Assembly: GCA_965276785.1 (NCBI GenBank)
Contig: OZ255629.1
Span: forward strand, 496,001 to 560,000
Direction of reading: 5' to 3'
DNA length: 64,000 nt
From: LMUY01 sp965276785
GTDB lineage: Bacteria > Pseudomonadota > Alphaproteobacteria > Acetobacterales > Acetobacteraceae
Shown here: positions 16,804 to 24,786 of the stretch, piece by piece
Layout of the letters: each line of letters starts with the position of its first letter
How positions within the stretch are numbered: the first letter of the stretch is position 1
The notes under the pieces: generated by a model
The model's input: only the letters and a program-made list of their open reading frames with translations
What the model was told of the DNA's origin: nothing
Databases searched by the model: none
Program-made: the position numbers and the translations under genes

Positions 16804-17442
16804 GTGAAGCTGATCAGTTGGAACCTGCTCCGCCTCACCGGGGCGACGCTGCAGGAAGTGGCGGCGCTGGTGCGACGGGAAGCGCCGGACATCCTGCTGA
16901 TGCAGGAGGCCACCGAAGACATCGATCCATTGCCCAAGCTGGTCGGGGGCGACTACACCCGCTCGCCGCTGCCCGGCCGGGTGCATGGTTTGGCGGTGTG
17001 GGTGCCCGAGCGGCTGCCGCAGCGCCCCGTGGTGATGCCGCTGCCCTCGGGCACGGTGGTGCATCGGGTGTGCCAAATCATCGACGTCGGGCCGTTCACC
17101 GTGGCCAACGTGCATCTCTCGCATGGGCAGTTGTTGAACCGCCGCCAATTGCGCCGCATCGCTGCCCGGCTGCCGCATCACGCGGCGGTGGTGGGAGACT
17201 ACAACCTGGTCGGGCCGGTGCTGCTTGCCGGGTTTCGCGACGCCGGGCCGCGGCGGCCTACCCACCGGATGAGCGACGTGCTCCCGCTGCGGCTCGACCG
17301 CTGCGTGGTGCGGGGGCTGCATTGCAGCGAGGCGGCGGTGCTGCCGCGCGGGGCCTCCGACCATCGGCCGATCGCGGTGCGGCTATCGGTGGCGGCGCCG
17401 TTAGAGATACGGCAGCAGCAGGCGCGCGCCCGCGTCGCGTAG
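16804..17442 (+). CDS. Endonuclease/exonuclease/phosphatase (EEP) family protein
   Basis: 212 aa from a GTG giving MKLISWNLLR; a TTG at 16768 adds 12 unlikely residues. EEP-fold motifs are in order: ISWNLLR, ILLMQEA (metal-binding Glu), NVHLSHGQ, VVGDYNLVGP (Asp and Asn) and GASDHRPIAV (catalytic Asp-His). The protein is short for the family but has all the catalytic elements. It could be a phosphodiesterase acting on nucleic acid or on phospholipid or inositol headgroups. It converges on cardiolipin synthase with a 42-bp overlap of the two 3' ends, so the C-terminal QQQARARVA reads antisense to that gene. Confidence 0.85.
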   Translation: MKLISWNLLRLTGATLQEVAALVRREAPDILLMQEATEDIDPLPKLVGGDYTRSPLPGRVHGLAVWVPERLPQRPVVMPLPSGTVVHRVCQIIDVGPFTVANVHLSHGQLLNRRQLRRIAARLPHHAAVVGDYNLVGPVLLAGFRDAGPRRPTHRMSDVLPLRLDRCVVRGLHCSEAAVLPRGASDHRPIAVRLSVAAPLEIRQQQARARVA

Positions 17443-18825
17443 CCGGGCCGGCAAGCTCCGCGCGTCCAGGTCGGCTTGGGTGAGGGCGCGGCCGCGGCAG
17501 CGGGTCATGAGTTGGGCCAGGGTGGCGGCCAGGGTGCGGTCGTAGATCTCCAGGCACAGCTCGAAGTTGAGGCGGAAGCTGCGCATGTCCCAGTTGCAGC
17601 TCCCGACCATGCTCCACTCGCCATCCACCACGATCGCCTTGGAATGGCGGAACGGCGGCGGGCAGAGCCAGATGCGGCCGCCATCGGACAGGAACGGGCG
17701 GCAATTGGCGCGGGTGGCCCAGTCCACCAACCGGTGATCACTTTTCTGCGGCACCACCACGTCCACGCTCACGCCGCGTATGCAGGCCAGCGACAGCGCG
17801 GTGATCAGCCGGTCCTCGGGCAGGAAGTAGGGGGTCATGATGAGGATGCTGTAGCGGGCGCAGGCGACGGCTTGCTGCACGGCGAACTCGATCTTTTCCA
17901 GGTCCTCGTCGGGACCGGAATCGATCACCCGGGCGGAAGGGCCGTTGCCTTGGGGCAGGTCGGGGAACCAAGCGTCGCCATCGAGGTCCTCGTCGGTGGC
18001 GAAGGACCAGTCCTGCACGAAGGCTTCGACCAGTTGGCAGACGACGGGGCCTTCGACGCGGAAATGGGTATCCTGCACCGGGTCTTTCGGGTGGGTCGCC
18101 ATGACGTTCTGGTCGGCGATGTTCATGCCGCCGGTGAAGGCCAGGCTGCCGTCGATCACCAGGATCTTCTTGTGCGAGCGCAGGTTGAGGAAGGGCATGC
18201 GCCAGGGCAGCGGCGAGTGCAGGAAGCGGGCGGCCGGCACGCCGCGGCGGCAGAGGCGGCGGTAGGCACGCGACAGCAGCCAGCCACCGCCGATACCGTC
18301 GATCAGCACGCGCACGGTCACACCGCGCCGATGAGCTTCGGTCAGCGCGTCGATAAAGCGGCCGCCCCAGTGGTCGGCGTAGAAGATGTAGGAGGAGAGC
18401 CCGATACTGCGCTTGGCCGCCTGGATGGCCGCCAGCATGGGCGGGTAGGCTTCGTCGCCGTTGTTGTAGATTTGCAATTGGTTGCCGGGCAAGGTGGGAC
18501 GCGCGGTGATGCGGCCGACGCCGCGCTCCAGCGGGTCGAGATGGTCGTCGCCGTCTTTTGCGGCGCGGCGGCGGCGGCCGGGGCGGCGCCCATCCTGCGG
18601 CCGCAGCCGCCGGGCGCGGCGCTGCACCCGGTTGATGCCGAACACGAAATAGGTGATGGCGCCGGTGATGGGGGCGAACCAGGCTAGGCCGATCCAGCCG
18701 ACGGAGGAGGCGACTTCGCGCTTGCGCAGCAGCACGTGGAGGGTGACGCAGGCTGCTACGACGAGGCCGACATAGAACACCACGTCCGCCCGTAGGCGGA
18801 GCAGCATCGGCAGCAGGTCGTTCAT
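17401..18825 (-). CDS. cls: Cardiolipin synthase (phospholipase D family)
   Basis: 474 aa from the ATG at 18825. Two N-terminal membrane segments (residues ~13-34 and 41-63) are followed by an arginine-rich linker and two PLD domains with HKKILVID (His218) and HSKAIVVD (His394), each followed by GxxN-type residues (GGMN, GSCN). The enzyme condenses phosphatidylglycerol to cardiolipin at the inner membrane. Length and topology match bacterial Cls. An upstream extension of the open frame has no family sequence. It is downstream of and codirectional with an SDR gene 10 bp away. Confidence 0.93.
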   Translation of the reverse strand: MNDLLPMLLRLRADVVFYVGLVVAACVTLHVLLRKREVASSVGWIGLAWFAPITGAITYFVFGINRVQRRARRLRPQDGRRPGRRRRAAKDGDDHLDPLERGVGRITARPTLPGNQLQIYNNGDEAYPPMLAAIQAAKRSIGLSSYIFYADHWGGRFIDALTEAHRRGVTVRVLIDGIGGGWLLSRAYRRLCRRGVPAARFLHSPLPWRMPFLNLRSHKKILVIDGSLAFTGGMNIADQNVMATHPKDPVQDTHFRVEGPVVCQLVEAFVQDWSFATDEDLDGDAWFPDLPQGNGPSARVIDSGPDEDLEKIEFAVQQAVACARYSILIMTPYFLPEDRLITALSLACIRGVSVDVVVPQKSDHRLVDWATRANCRPFLSDGGRIWLCPPPFRHSKAIVVDGEWSMVGSCNWDMRSFRLNFELCLEIYDRTLAATLAQLMTRCRGRALTQADLDARSLPARLRDAGARLLLPYL

Positions 18826-18835
18826 GGTCGCGGGT

Positions 18836-19585
18836 TTAGAGTGTCCACCCGCCGTCAATAACCAGGGCTTGGCCGGTGAGGAAGCGGGCTTCGTCGCTGG
18901 CCAGGTAGACCGCGAGGGCGGCGATCTCCTCCGGGGCGCCGAGCCGGCCCATTGCCTGGCGCGCGACGAAGGCGGTGCGGGCCTGCTCCATGCCGCCGGC
19001 AGCCGCGGCATTGGCGGCGATGCGGTCGTCGAGCGAAGGGGTTTGAATGGTGCCGGGGCAGATGGCGTTGCAGCGCACGCCGCGCGCCACCGTGTCGGCG
19101 GCGACGGACTTGGTGAGGCCGATCACGGCCGCCTTGGTGGTGCCGTAGACGCAGCGGTTGAGCGCGCCTTTGATGGAGGAAGCGGCGGAGGCGATGTTGA
19201 TGATGGAGCCGCCGCCCTCGGTGAGCATGGCGGGCAGGAAGGCGCGGATGGTTCGGACCATGGAGCGGACGTTGAGGGTAAAGGCTGCGTCCCACTCCTC
19301 CTCGGTCGCGTCCAGGATGGTGCCTTGGTGGACGAAGCCGGCGCAGTTGAACAGCACGTCCACCCGGCCGGCTTGCTGGGCGGCGGCTGCGATGGCGGCG
19401 GGGCTGGTGGCGTCGAGCGTGTGGGTACGGATGCGCTCGCTGGCGAGCTCGGCGAGTTTGGCTCCGTTGAGGTCGGTGGCGATGACTTGGGCGCCCTCGG
19501 CGGCGAAGGCGAGTGCGGTGGCGCGGCCGATGCCTTGGGCGGCGGCGGTGACGAAGGCGGTCTTGCCGGCGAGACGGTCTGTCAT
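18836..19585 (-). CDS. SDR family oxidoreductase (DHRS6 / 2-keto-3-deoxy-L-fuconate dehydrogenase-like)
   Basis: 249 aa from the ATG at 19585 with AGGA 7 nt upstream. Classical SDR: cofactor motif TAAAQGIGRA (residues ~13-22), a DLNG acidic position favouring NAD+, NCAGFVHQGTILD, the catalytic Ser in NIASAASSIKG and YGTTK. The run LNRCVYGTTKAAVIGLTKS resembles mammalian BDH2/DHRS6 and bacterial 2-keto-3-deoxy-L-fuconate dehydrogenases. With the IlvD/Edd dehydratase and DapA-family gene nearby, oxidation of a 2-keto-3-deoxy sugar acid is a plausible role. The open frame continues 15 codons upstream, but the RBS supports this start. Confidence 0.87.
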   Translation of the reverse strand: MTDRLAGKTAFVTAAAQGIGRATALAFAAEGAQVIATDLNGAKLAELASERIRTHTLDATSPAAIAAAAQQAGRVDVLFNCAGFVHQGTILDATEEEWDAAFTLNVRSMVRTIRAFLPAMLTEGGGSIINIASAASSIKGALNRCVYGTTKAAVIGLTKSVAADTVARGVRCNAICPGTIQTPSLDDRIAANAAAAGGMEQARTAFVARQAMGRLGAPEEIAALAVYLASDEARFLTGQALVIDGGWTL

Positions 19586-19761
19586 GGCGGTGTCCTGGCG
19601 CTTGGTGCTGTTGGGGGCAGCATAGCGCATTCTAGGGACCTGGGTCGCCTCTCAGGGTTAGCGACGCTCGCGCCCTGGCGACCATCCTCATCGGCCATCC
19701 GCATGAAACTTTTTCAATAGCCCGTTGCTTTCCTGCGCCGCTCATCCGCGCCGGCGGTTTA

Positions 19762-20472
19762 CTACTCACAGCTTTCAGATGCCAGACTTGGTGAGATATC
19801 ACCCGCAAGTCCGATGGCAAAATCACCTCTGCTAAGCTTGCTAAGTCGTCTCGGCTTCTCTGACTGATATAAAGTAATGCTATAAATAGTCGGAACCGTA
19901 GTTTTCCAGTAGACCATGGCGACTGCGTAAGGATCATCCTTAGAAAAATTGCACAGCAGTATGTGATGATATGGAAGACTATAAACAAGCAAGTAATCCT
20001 CAAGAGAACTTCTAATTACTTTTCGAACATTCTCCAAAAAGATCTTTCTATGACTGTTTAATTTACTGCACCCTTTAGGACCAATACGAACCATGAATTT
20101 CGGTGATTTTTTAAATAGATCACGTTTATAGTCAGCATATTCAGATTTGTTATAAACAGAGATGAATTCCGAGTCATATACAACCGAGTCAATTTTGCTT
20201 ATATTAAACACCCATAGATAAGTATTTCCTTCGGAGACACTCCCATCAATAAAATTTCCGATCATGCCGACTATCAGGTCTTTTCTTTTATCTATGATGC
20301 CGATCTCAATTCTTCTGGTTTCGATCCAATTCAAACTCAATCTTCCCCAGCGAGCTTGGGTACAAACAAAGTGCTCGATGCCAACGGCAAGTCCCAACCT
20401 AGTCTGCGCCTCAGAACGCATCGAAAAAAACATGAGGCACATAAAGAATATCAGTTTGAACTTTAAGTTCAT
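19762..20472 (-). CDS. AT-rich gene for a secreted hypothetical protein (candidate immunity protein)
   Basis: 236 aa from the ATG at 20472. The N-terminus is a signal peptide (MNLKFKLIFFMCLMFFSMRS, likely cleaved after EAQ or SEA). The mature part has no family I recognise. It has many Tyr, Ile, Lys and Ser and a few Cys. By my count 20101-20160 has 17 G+C of 60, far below every neighbour. The start overlaps the stop of the cell-wall hydrolase gene (ATGA), so the two are translationally coupled. A periplasmic protein coupled to a peptidoglycan hydrolase is the pattern of an effector and its immunity protein. That function is inference. Confidence 0.7.
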   Translation of the reverse strand: MNLKFKLIFFMCLMFFSMRSEAQTRLGLAVGIEHFVCTQARWGRLSLNWIETRRIEIGIIDKRKDLIVGMIGNFIDGSVSEGNTYLWVFNISKIDSVVYDSEFISVYNKSEYADYKRDLFKKSPKFMVRIGPKGCSKLNSHRKIFLENVRKVIRSSLEDYLLVYSLPYHHILLCNFSKDDPYAVAMVYWKTTVPTIYSITLYQSEKPRRLSKLSRGDFAIGLAGDISPSLASESCE

Positions 20473-21533
20473 CGACTTGGAACCAAGAAGTGCCAAACGC
20501 CTTGCTGAAATGTTGGTATTAGCTTACCCGAGTTTATTGATGCTGCAAGCAATCCGGGGCTATTTGAGTAAAACGATGTCGCTCCCCCGGTTGGGTCCAC
20601 AGAGTTGCCGGTCAAAATCTGCGTAGCTGCGGTCACCGCCTGATTCCATGAGTCTAGGTTGGCGCCTGTTAATTGGCTTGGGTTGGCAGACAATCGCCAG
20701 GGAAGATTTCCGGAAAAGGTTGTTGTTCCAACTCCCTGAAACTGGTTAGGATAGCTAATGACACCAGCGAGCGTGTCGCTCGCACCATATACGTCGCTAT
20801 TGATGCGGTTGACAATCGCCCACCCGAGGGCGGTGTAGGCGCTTGGTGTGTTAGAGCCCTCTGAAAACAAGGTCCGAGCCAGAAGATTGATGTCGTCGGG
20901 TGCTGGTTGATACCCAAGCGGAAGAGGAGTGGGTTTTGGCGAAGCCACTCCTCCGGTTGCGGCTACTTGGTAGGATGAGCTAAATGGTAACTGCTCACTC
21001 GGGTTGACGACCTGACCGGCGGTCGTATCAGTTTGCACGATAGGAAGTGATTGGCGCGATGGCGGGCGATTCGATCCACCGTCGTTGTCACTCCCGATAT
21101 CGACCTCTGCAGATTGACCCGCCAAAGCTGGATAGATCGCATGGTCAAGTGCCTCCGGGCTCAAGCTGTTTGATGTCGCGCCTGGAGGGGAGGTGGCGTC
21201 CCCGTCCGCAACCCGGCGAACTGGTGCTTCGCCCATTGCACGCCGCACCCGCCGAAGTTCCGCCCACATCGCATCATCAATCGCAGCGAACTGCTCCGGC
21301 ACAGTCTTGCGGTCTTCCGGCGGGACGGGCCGATAAATGTCATTGGTTCCCGGCGCGAAGCCATGCGGCAACTGGTCGATCGGGAACACCGGGCGGCCAC
21401 GATGGCTCGGCCAATCCCGGCCCTTCTTATCGACCGGCCAGGGCTTGCCCTCGCGGGTCAGCTTGCCCGACCAAGGCAGCGTGATGCTGATGGGGATACG
21501 GAATTCGTTGGAATACCGAGTCTCGTCGGCCAT
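20469..21533 (-). CDS. SleB-type cell-wall hydrolase with a long proline-rich N-terminus (candidate effector)
   Basis: 354 aa from the ATG at 21533 with AGGAG 7 nt upstream. The C-terminal ~130 residues match the SleB hydrolase_2 family: NLLARTLFSEGSNTPSAYTA with the catalytic Glu near residue 225, then GWAIVNRINSDVYG, YPNQFQGVG and a C-terminal FYSNSP segment. SleB-type enzymes cleave peptidoglycan glycan strands. There is no signal peptide. Residues 1-105 are an unrecognised domain (EFRIPISITLPWSGKLTREG region), followed by a Pro/Ser/Gln-rich linker to ~210. A cytoplasmic lytic enzyme without a leader implies another export route. The gene overlaps the downstream secreted-protein gene by 4 bp. 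Confidence 0.85.
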   Translation of the reverse strand: MADETRYSNEFRIPISITLPWSGKLTREGKPWPVDKKGRDWPSHRGRPVFPIDQLPHGFAPGTNDIYRPVPPEDRKTVPEQFAAIDDAMWAELRRVRRAMGEAPVRRVADGDATSPPGATSNSLSPEALDHAIYPALAGQSAEVDIGSDNDGGSNRPPSRQSLPIVQTDTTAGQVVNPSEQLPFSSSYQVAATGGVASPKPTPLPLGYQPAPDDINLLARTLFSEGSNTPSAYTALGWAIVNRINSDVYGASDTLAGVISYPNQFQGVGTTTFSGNLPWRLSANPSQLTGANLDSWNQAVTAATQILTGNSVDPTGGATSFYSNSPGLLAASINSGKLIPTFQQGVWHFLVPSR

Positions 21534-21752
21534 GTGCGGCTCCTGCGGCGTACACGTTAGTAAGACTAACGCAGCGTCGCACACGGTCGCAATCGCTCGG
21601 CTCGTCGGTAGCGTAAGGGTGGTGCGAGAGGCGCTTGTTTTAGAGTGCTTTCAGCGAGCGATCGACGTCACTTGTGGGCTCGGCGTGGTTGGCCGGATCA
21701 AGTCCACTGCTGTCCGGTTCACGTTATTGTCAATGAGGAAGCAAAGTTTATC

Positions 21753-21923
21753 GTCATGCCCGTGCTTGACACGGGCGGAGCAGCCAAAGGTTCCGCGGGC
21801 AACGCCCGTGGAATGGCTGCGGAGGGATCCACGGGGGTTGGCTGATGACATCGCTCGGCTCTCAACGGGTTGGGCCGGTGATGCTGGAACGCCGTGGGTG
21901 CCCGGATCAAGTCCGGGCATGAC
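21753..21923. repeat. Dispersed composite palindromic repeat, copy A
   Basis: Begins GTCATGCCCGTGCTTGACAC, continues with GGAGCAGCCAAAGGTTCCGC and ACGCCCGTGGAATGGCTGCG, and ends CCCGGATCAAGTCCGGGCAT-GAC, which is itself an inverted repeat. Shared blocks recur at 50250-50439, 60207-60393 and 61733-61872. It lies in the 463-bp gap between the hydrolase and the dehydratase genes. The rest of that gap (21534-21752) shows nothing I can name. Confidence 0.8.
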
Positions 21924-21963
21924 GGTGAAGCATTGTATTTATCATGTTTGACGAACCGGACAG

Positions 21964-21987
21964 CCGTGGATCAAGTCCGGCCATGAC
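21964..21987. repeat. Half-copy of the dispersed repeat
   Basis: CCGTGGATCAAGTCCGGCCA-TGAC repeats the right-hand end of the composite element, 41 bp after copy A and 9 bp before the end of the dehydratase gene. Two right-hand ends in tandem suggest partial duplication or a nested insertion. Confidence 0.65.
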
Positions 21988-21996
21988 GGAGCCGGA

Positions 21997-23787
21997 TCAG
22001 TGGCTGTGCCGCGCTTCGCCGCGGCGGTCGATAATGTCCAGATAGAGAGTCGCCACTTCCAGGCAGGCGCCGGTGCCGTGTTGGCCCACCAGGCTGCGGG
22101 AAATCTCCTCCCAAGGCGTCTGGTTCGCAAGCTTGGGCGGCGTCCAGGCGGCTCGGCGGGCGGCCATTTCCGCGTCCGAGATCAGAACGTCCACCGTGCG
22201 GCGGTTGAGGTCGATGCGCACCGGGTCGCCGGTGCGCAACAGAGCGAGACCGCCGCCGACCGCGGCCTCGGGGGAGACGTTCAGGATGGAGGGGCTGCCG
22301 GAGGTGCCGGATTGGCGGCCGTCGCCCATGGTAGGAAGCGCGTCCACGCCGCGGCGGAGCAGGGCGGCGGGGGGTTGCATGTTCACCACCTCGGCGCCGC
22401 CGGGATAGCCGATCGGGCCGCAGTTGCGGACCACCAGCAGGGAGTGCTCGTCGATGGCCAAGTCCGCGTCCTCGATGCGGGCGTGGTAGTCCTCAGGGCC
22501 CTCGAACACCACGGCCTGGCCCTCGAACACGTTGGGATGCGCCGGGTCGGACAGGTAGCGGGCGCGGAACGCCGGGTCGATTACGCTGGTCTTCATCACC
22601 GCGGAATCGAACAGGTTGCCGGACATCACCACGTAGCCAGCCGCGGGCTTGAGCGGTGCCGACCAGGCGCGGATCACCTCGCGGTCCGGCTCGGGCACGT
22701 CGGCCAGGTCCTCGGCCAGGGTGCGGCCGGTGACGGTGCGCACGTCGCCATGCAACTGGCCCGCGGCGAGCAGCTCGCGCATCACGCCGGGCACGCCGCC
22801 GGCGCGGTGGAAGCCCTCGCCCAGGAAGCGCCCGGCGGGCTGGCAATCGACCAGCAACGGGATCTCCGGCCCCAAGCGCTGCCAGTCCTCCAGCGTGTGC
22901 TCCACCCCCATGTGGCGGGCGATGGCGACCATGTGGATCGGGCAGTTGGAGGAGGCGCCCAAGGCCGCGGCGGCCACCACCACGTTCTCGAACGCCTCCT
23001 TCGTCATGATGTCGGACGGGCGCAGGTTCTCGTGCACCATCCCCACAATTCGCCGACCGGTCTCGTAGGCCATCCAGGAGCGCTCGCGGTATGGCGCCGG
23101 GATGGCGGCGCAGCCGGGCAGCGCCATGCCGAGCGCCTCGGCCAGGCTGTTCATGCTGGTGGCGGTGCCCATGGTGTTGCAGTGGCCGGCCGAGGGGGCC
23201 GAGCTCGCCACCATGTTCATGAACTCCGGGTAGCCGATCTCGCCCTCGGCCAGCAGCTTGCGGGCTTCCCACACGATGGTGCCGGAACCGGAAAGCCGGC
23301 CCTTCCACCAGCCGTCCAGCATTGGCCCGCCGGAGAGCACGATGGCGGGGATGTTCACCGTGGCCGCGCCCATCAGGCAGGCGGGGGTGGTCTTGTCGCA
23401 GCCGGTGGTCAGCACCACGCCGTCCAGCGGATAGCCGTGCAGCACCTCGACCAGGCTCAGATAGGCCAGGTTGCGGTCCAGCGCCGCAGTGGGGCGTTTG
23501 CCGGTCTCCTGGATGGGGTGCATCGGGAATTCCATCGGGATGCCGCCGGCGTCGCGGATGCCGTCCCGGGTGCGTTTGGCCAGCTCGATGTGGTGGCGGT
23601 TGCAGGGCGAGAGGTCGCTGCCGGTCTGCGCGATGCCGATGATTGGCTTGCCGCCCTGCAGCTCCTCGCGGGTGATGCCGTAGTTCATGTAGCGCTCGAT
23701 GTAGAGCGCGGTCATGCCGGGGTCGTGCGGGTCGTCAAACCAGCGGCGGCTGCGCAACTGGCGGGTTTGGCCGTGGATAGGGTCCAT
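21997..23787 (-). CDS. IlvD/Edd family sugar-acid dehydratase (arabonate/xylonate dehydratase-like)
   Basis: 596 aa. The N-terminus RSRRWFDDPHDPGMTALYIE and the sequence GIAQTGSDLSPCNRHHIELA match the pentonate-dehydratase branch. The three cysteines expected to hold an Fe-S cluster are visible in SPCNRHH, TTGCDKTTPAC and AGHCNTMGTA. The enzyme would dehydrate an aldonic acid such as L-arabonate, D-xylonate or L-fuconate to a 2-keto-3-deoxy acid. The nearby SDR, DapA-family and MFS transporter genes fit such a pathway. The large open frame on the opposite strand is a GC-rich shadow. Exact substrate is not determinable. Confidence 0.9.
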   Translation of the reverse strand: MDPIHGQTRQLRSRRWFDDPHDPGMTALYIERYMNYGITREELQGGKPIIGIAQTGSDLSPCNRHHIELAKRTRDGIRDAGGIPMEFPMHPIQETGKRPTAALDRNLAYLSLVEVLHGYPLDGVVLTTGCDKTTPACLMGAATVNIPAIVLSGGPMLDGWWKGRLSGSGTIVWEARKLLAEGEIGYPEFMNMVASSAPSAGHCNTMGTATSMNSLAEALGMALPGCAAIPAPYRERSWMAYETGRRIVGMVHENLRPSDIMTKEAFENVVVAAAALGASSNCPIHMVAIARHMGVEHTLEDWQRLGPEIPLLVDCQPAGRFLGEGFHRAGGVPGVMRELLAAGQLHGDVRTVTGRTLAEDLADVPEPDREVIRAWSAPLKPAAGYVVMSGNLFDSAVMKTSVIDPAFRARYLSDPAHPNVFEGQAVVFEGPEDYHARIEDADLAIDEHSLLVVRNCGPIGYPGGAEVVNMQPPAALLRRGVDALPTMGDGRQSGTSGSPSILNVSPEAAVGGGLALLRTGDPVRIDLNRRTVDVLISDAEMAARRAAWTPPKLANQTPWEEISRSLVGQHGTGACLEVATLYLDIIDRRGEARHSH

Positions 23788-23792
23788 TGAGA

Positions 23793-23999
23793 TTAGCGCC
23801 TTTCGCCGCGCTCAAGCCGGGGGACTGTTTCATCAAGGTCCAGCCAACGACGACCCGACACGATTGCGTCTGAAACCAGAAAGCCCTTGGTGTTGATAAA
23901 GTCCTGCTCCAGCCCGGCCAAGCGGTTTAGCAGCCGCTCCTGCCCATCATTGATCTCCCGCCGCATTGCGTCGAGATAGGCCTTGAGTTCCTCGTCCAT
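23793..23999 (-). CDS. Small hypothetical protein
   Basis: 68 aa, MDEELKAYLDAMRREINDGQ..., with CGAGG about 7 nt before the ATG. The first half is a heptad-rich helix (LNRLAGLEQDFINTKGFLVS) that could form a short coiled coil. It lies 5 bp upstream of the dehydratase start and codirectional, so the two may be coupled. I do not recognise the family. The upstream open frame that includes it reads out of frame through the Uma2 gene. Confidence 0.55.
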   Translation of the reverse strand: MDEELKAYLDAMRREINDGQERLLNRLAGLEQDFINTKGFLVSDAIVSGRRWLDLDETVPRLERGERR

Positions 24000-24051
24000 T
24001 CTGCGACCTCGGTTGGAAGGTTCAAACTGCTGTGCTTTCGAGCAGTGTCCG

Positions 24052-24669
24052 TCAATTGCGGGCGGGGCCCGGCTCGTCCGGCCACACCAGGCGGGGACCC
24101 GGCGGCGTGACCAGTTCGACCCGGTCGTAGATGTCGGCCAGCCGGATGGTGATGCCGAGGTCCGGCACGGGGGCGCTGTCCTCCACCTGGCGCAGGTGCC
24201 GGACCTGCCAGGAGCCGCCATCCCGGGTCCAAAGCCCGACATCGGCGAAACGCGGATTGACCAGCAGGATGGTCTGCACCGAGCCGATCGCTTGGTATTC
24301 CTCGAACTTGATGGTGTTGTCGACCTCGATGGTCGAACGCGACAGCACCTCGGCCAGCAGCCTCGGGCGGTCGGACTTGGCGGCGGTCTCGTCGAACGGC
24401 GGGCAATAGACTGCGGCGTCCGGCCGGCGCAGCGTCCATTGCGTGACCCGGACGCCGATATCGGCGCCGAAGGAGTCGCAGGGGCTGCCGACCCGGCGCA
24501 ACTCGTTCTTCAGCAGCCATCGAATGTTGCCCACCACCCGGTCATGCGCAAAGGTGGCGCCGGTCATCGCGACCGGGCGTCCGTCCACCAGCTCGAAGCG
24601 GAACTCCTGCCGCTCCTCCCAGGCCAGGAAGGTGTCCACATCCATGCGCCGGGTTGCGGGCTCGCTCAT
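24052..24669 (-). CDS. Uma2 family (DUF820) putative endonuclease
   Basis: 205 aa from the ATG at 24669. Uma2/PD-(D/E)XK layout: MDVDTFLAWEERQEFRFELV with the conserved ELVDGRPV, then HDRVVGNIRWLL, an RRPDAAVYCPP motif and LLAEVLSRSTIEVD (the acidic residue and the Glu-Val active-site strand), followed by KFEEYQAIGSV. These are nuclease-fold proteins common in cyanobacteria and proteobacteria, and their biological role is unknown. No obvious partner gene. Confidence 0.88.
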   Translation of the reverse strand: MSEPATRRMDVDTFLAWEERQEFRFELVDGRPVAMTGATFAHDRVVGNIRWLLKNELRRVGSPCDSFGADIGVRVTQWTLRRPDAAVYCPPFDETAAKSDRPRLLAEVLSRSTIEVDNTIKFEEYQAIGSVQTILLVNPRFADVGLWTRDGGSWQVRHLRQVEDSAPVPDLGITIRLADIYDRVELVTPPGPRLVWPDEPGPARN

Positions 24670-24786
24670 GGCGGCAGCGTAGCGCGCGGCGCCGGGTTTT
24701 GCCCAGGCCCGGCGCGGGCACGCTCGCCAAACCGCCTCGCACCGGCTTAGGCTTCCCACAACAACGAAAAACGAGGGGGCGCAGAC

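Noticed and set aside
18826..19011. N-terminal extension of cardiolipin synthase
   Set aside because: It is antisense-like sequence overlapping the SDR gene; the membrane segments begin at the ATG at 18825.
22000..23790. 596-codon plus-strand open frame covering the whole IlvD/Edd gene
   Set aside because: Same length as the true gene but antisense; no domain motifs and low-complexity His/Gly/Ala composition.
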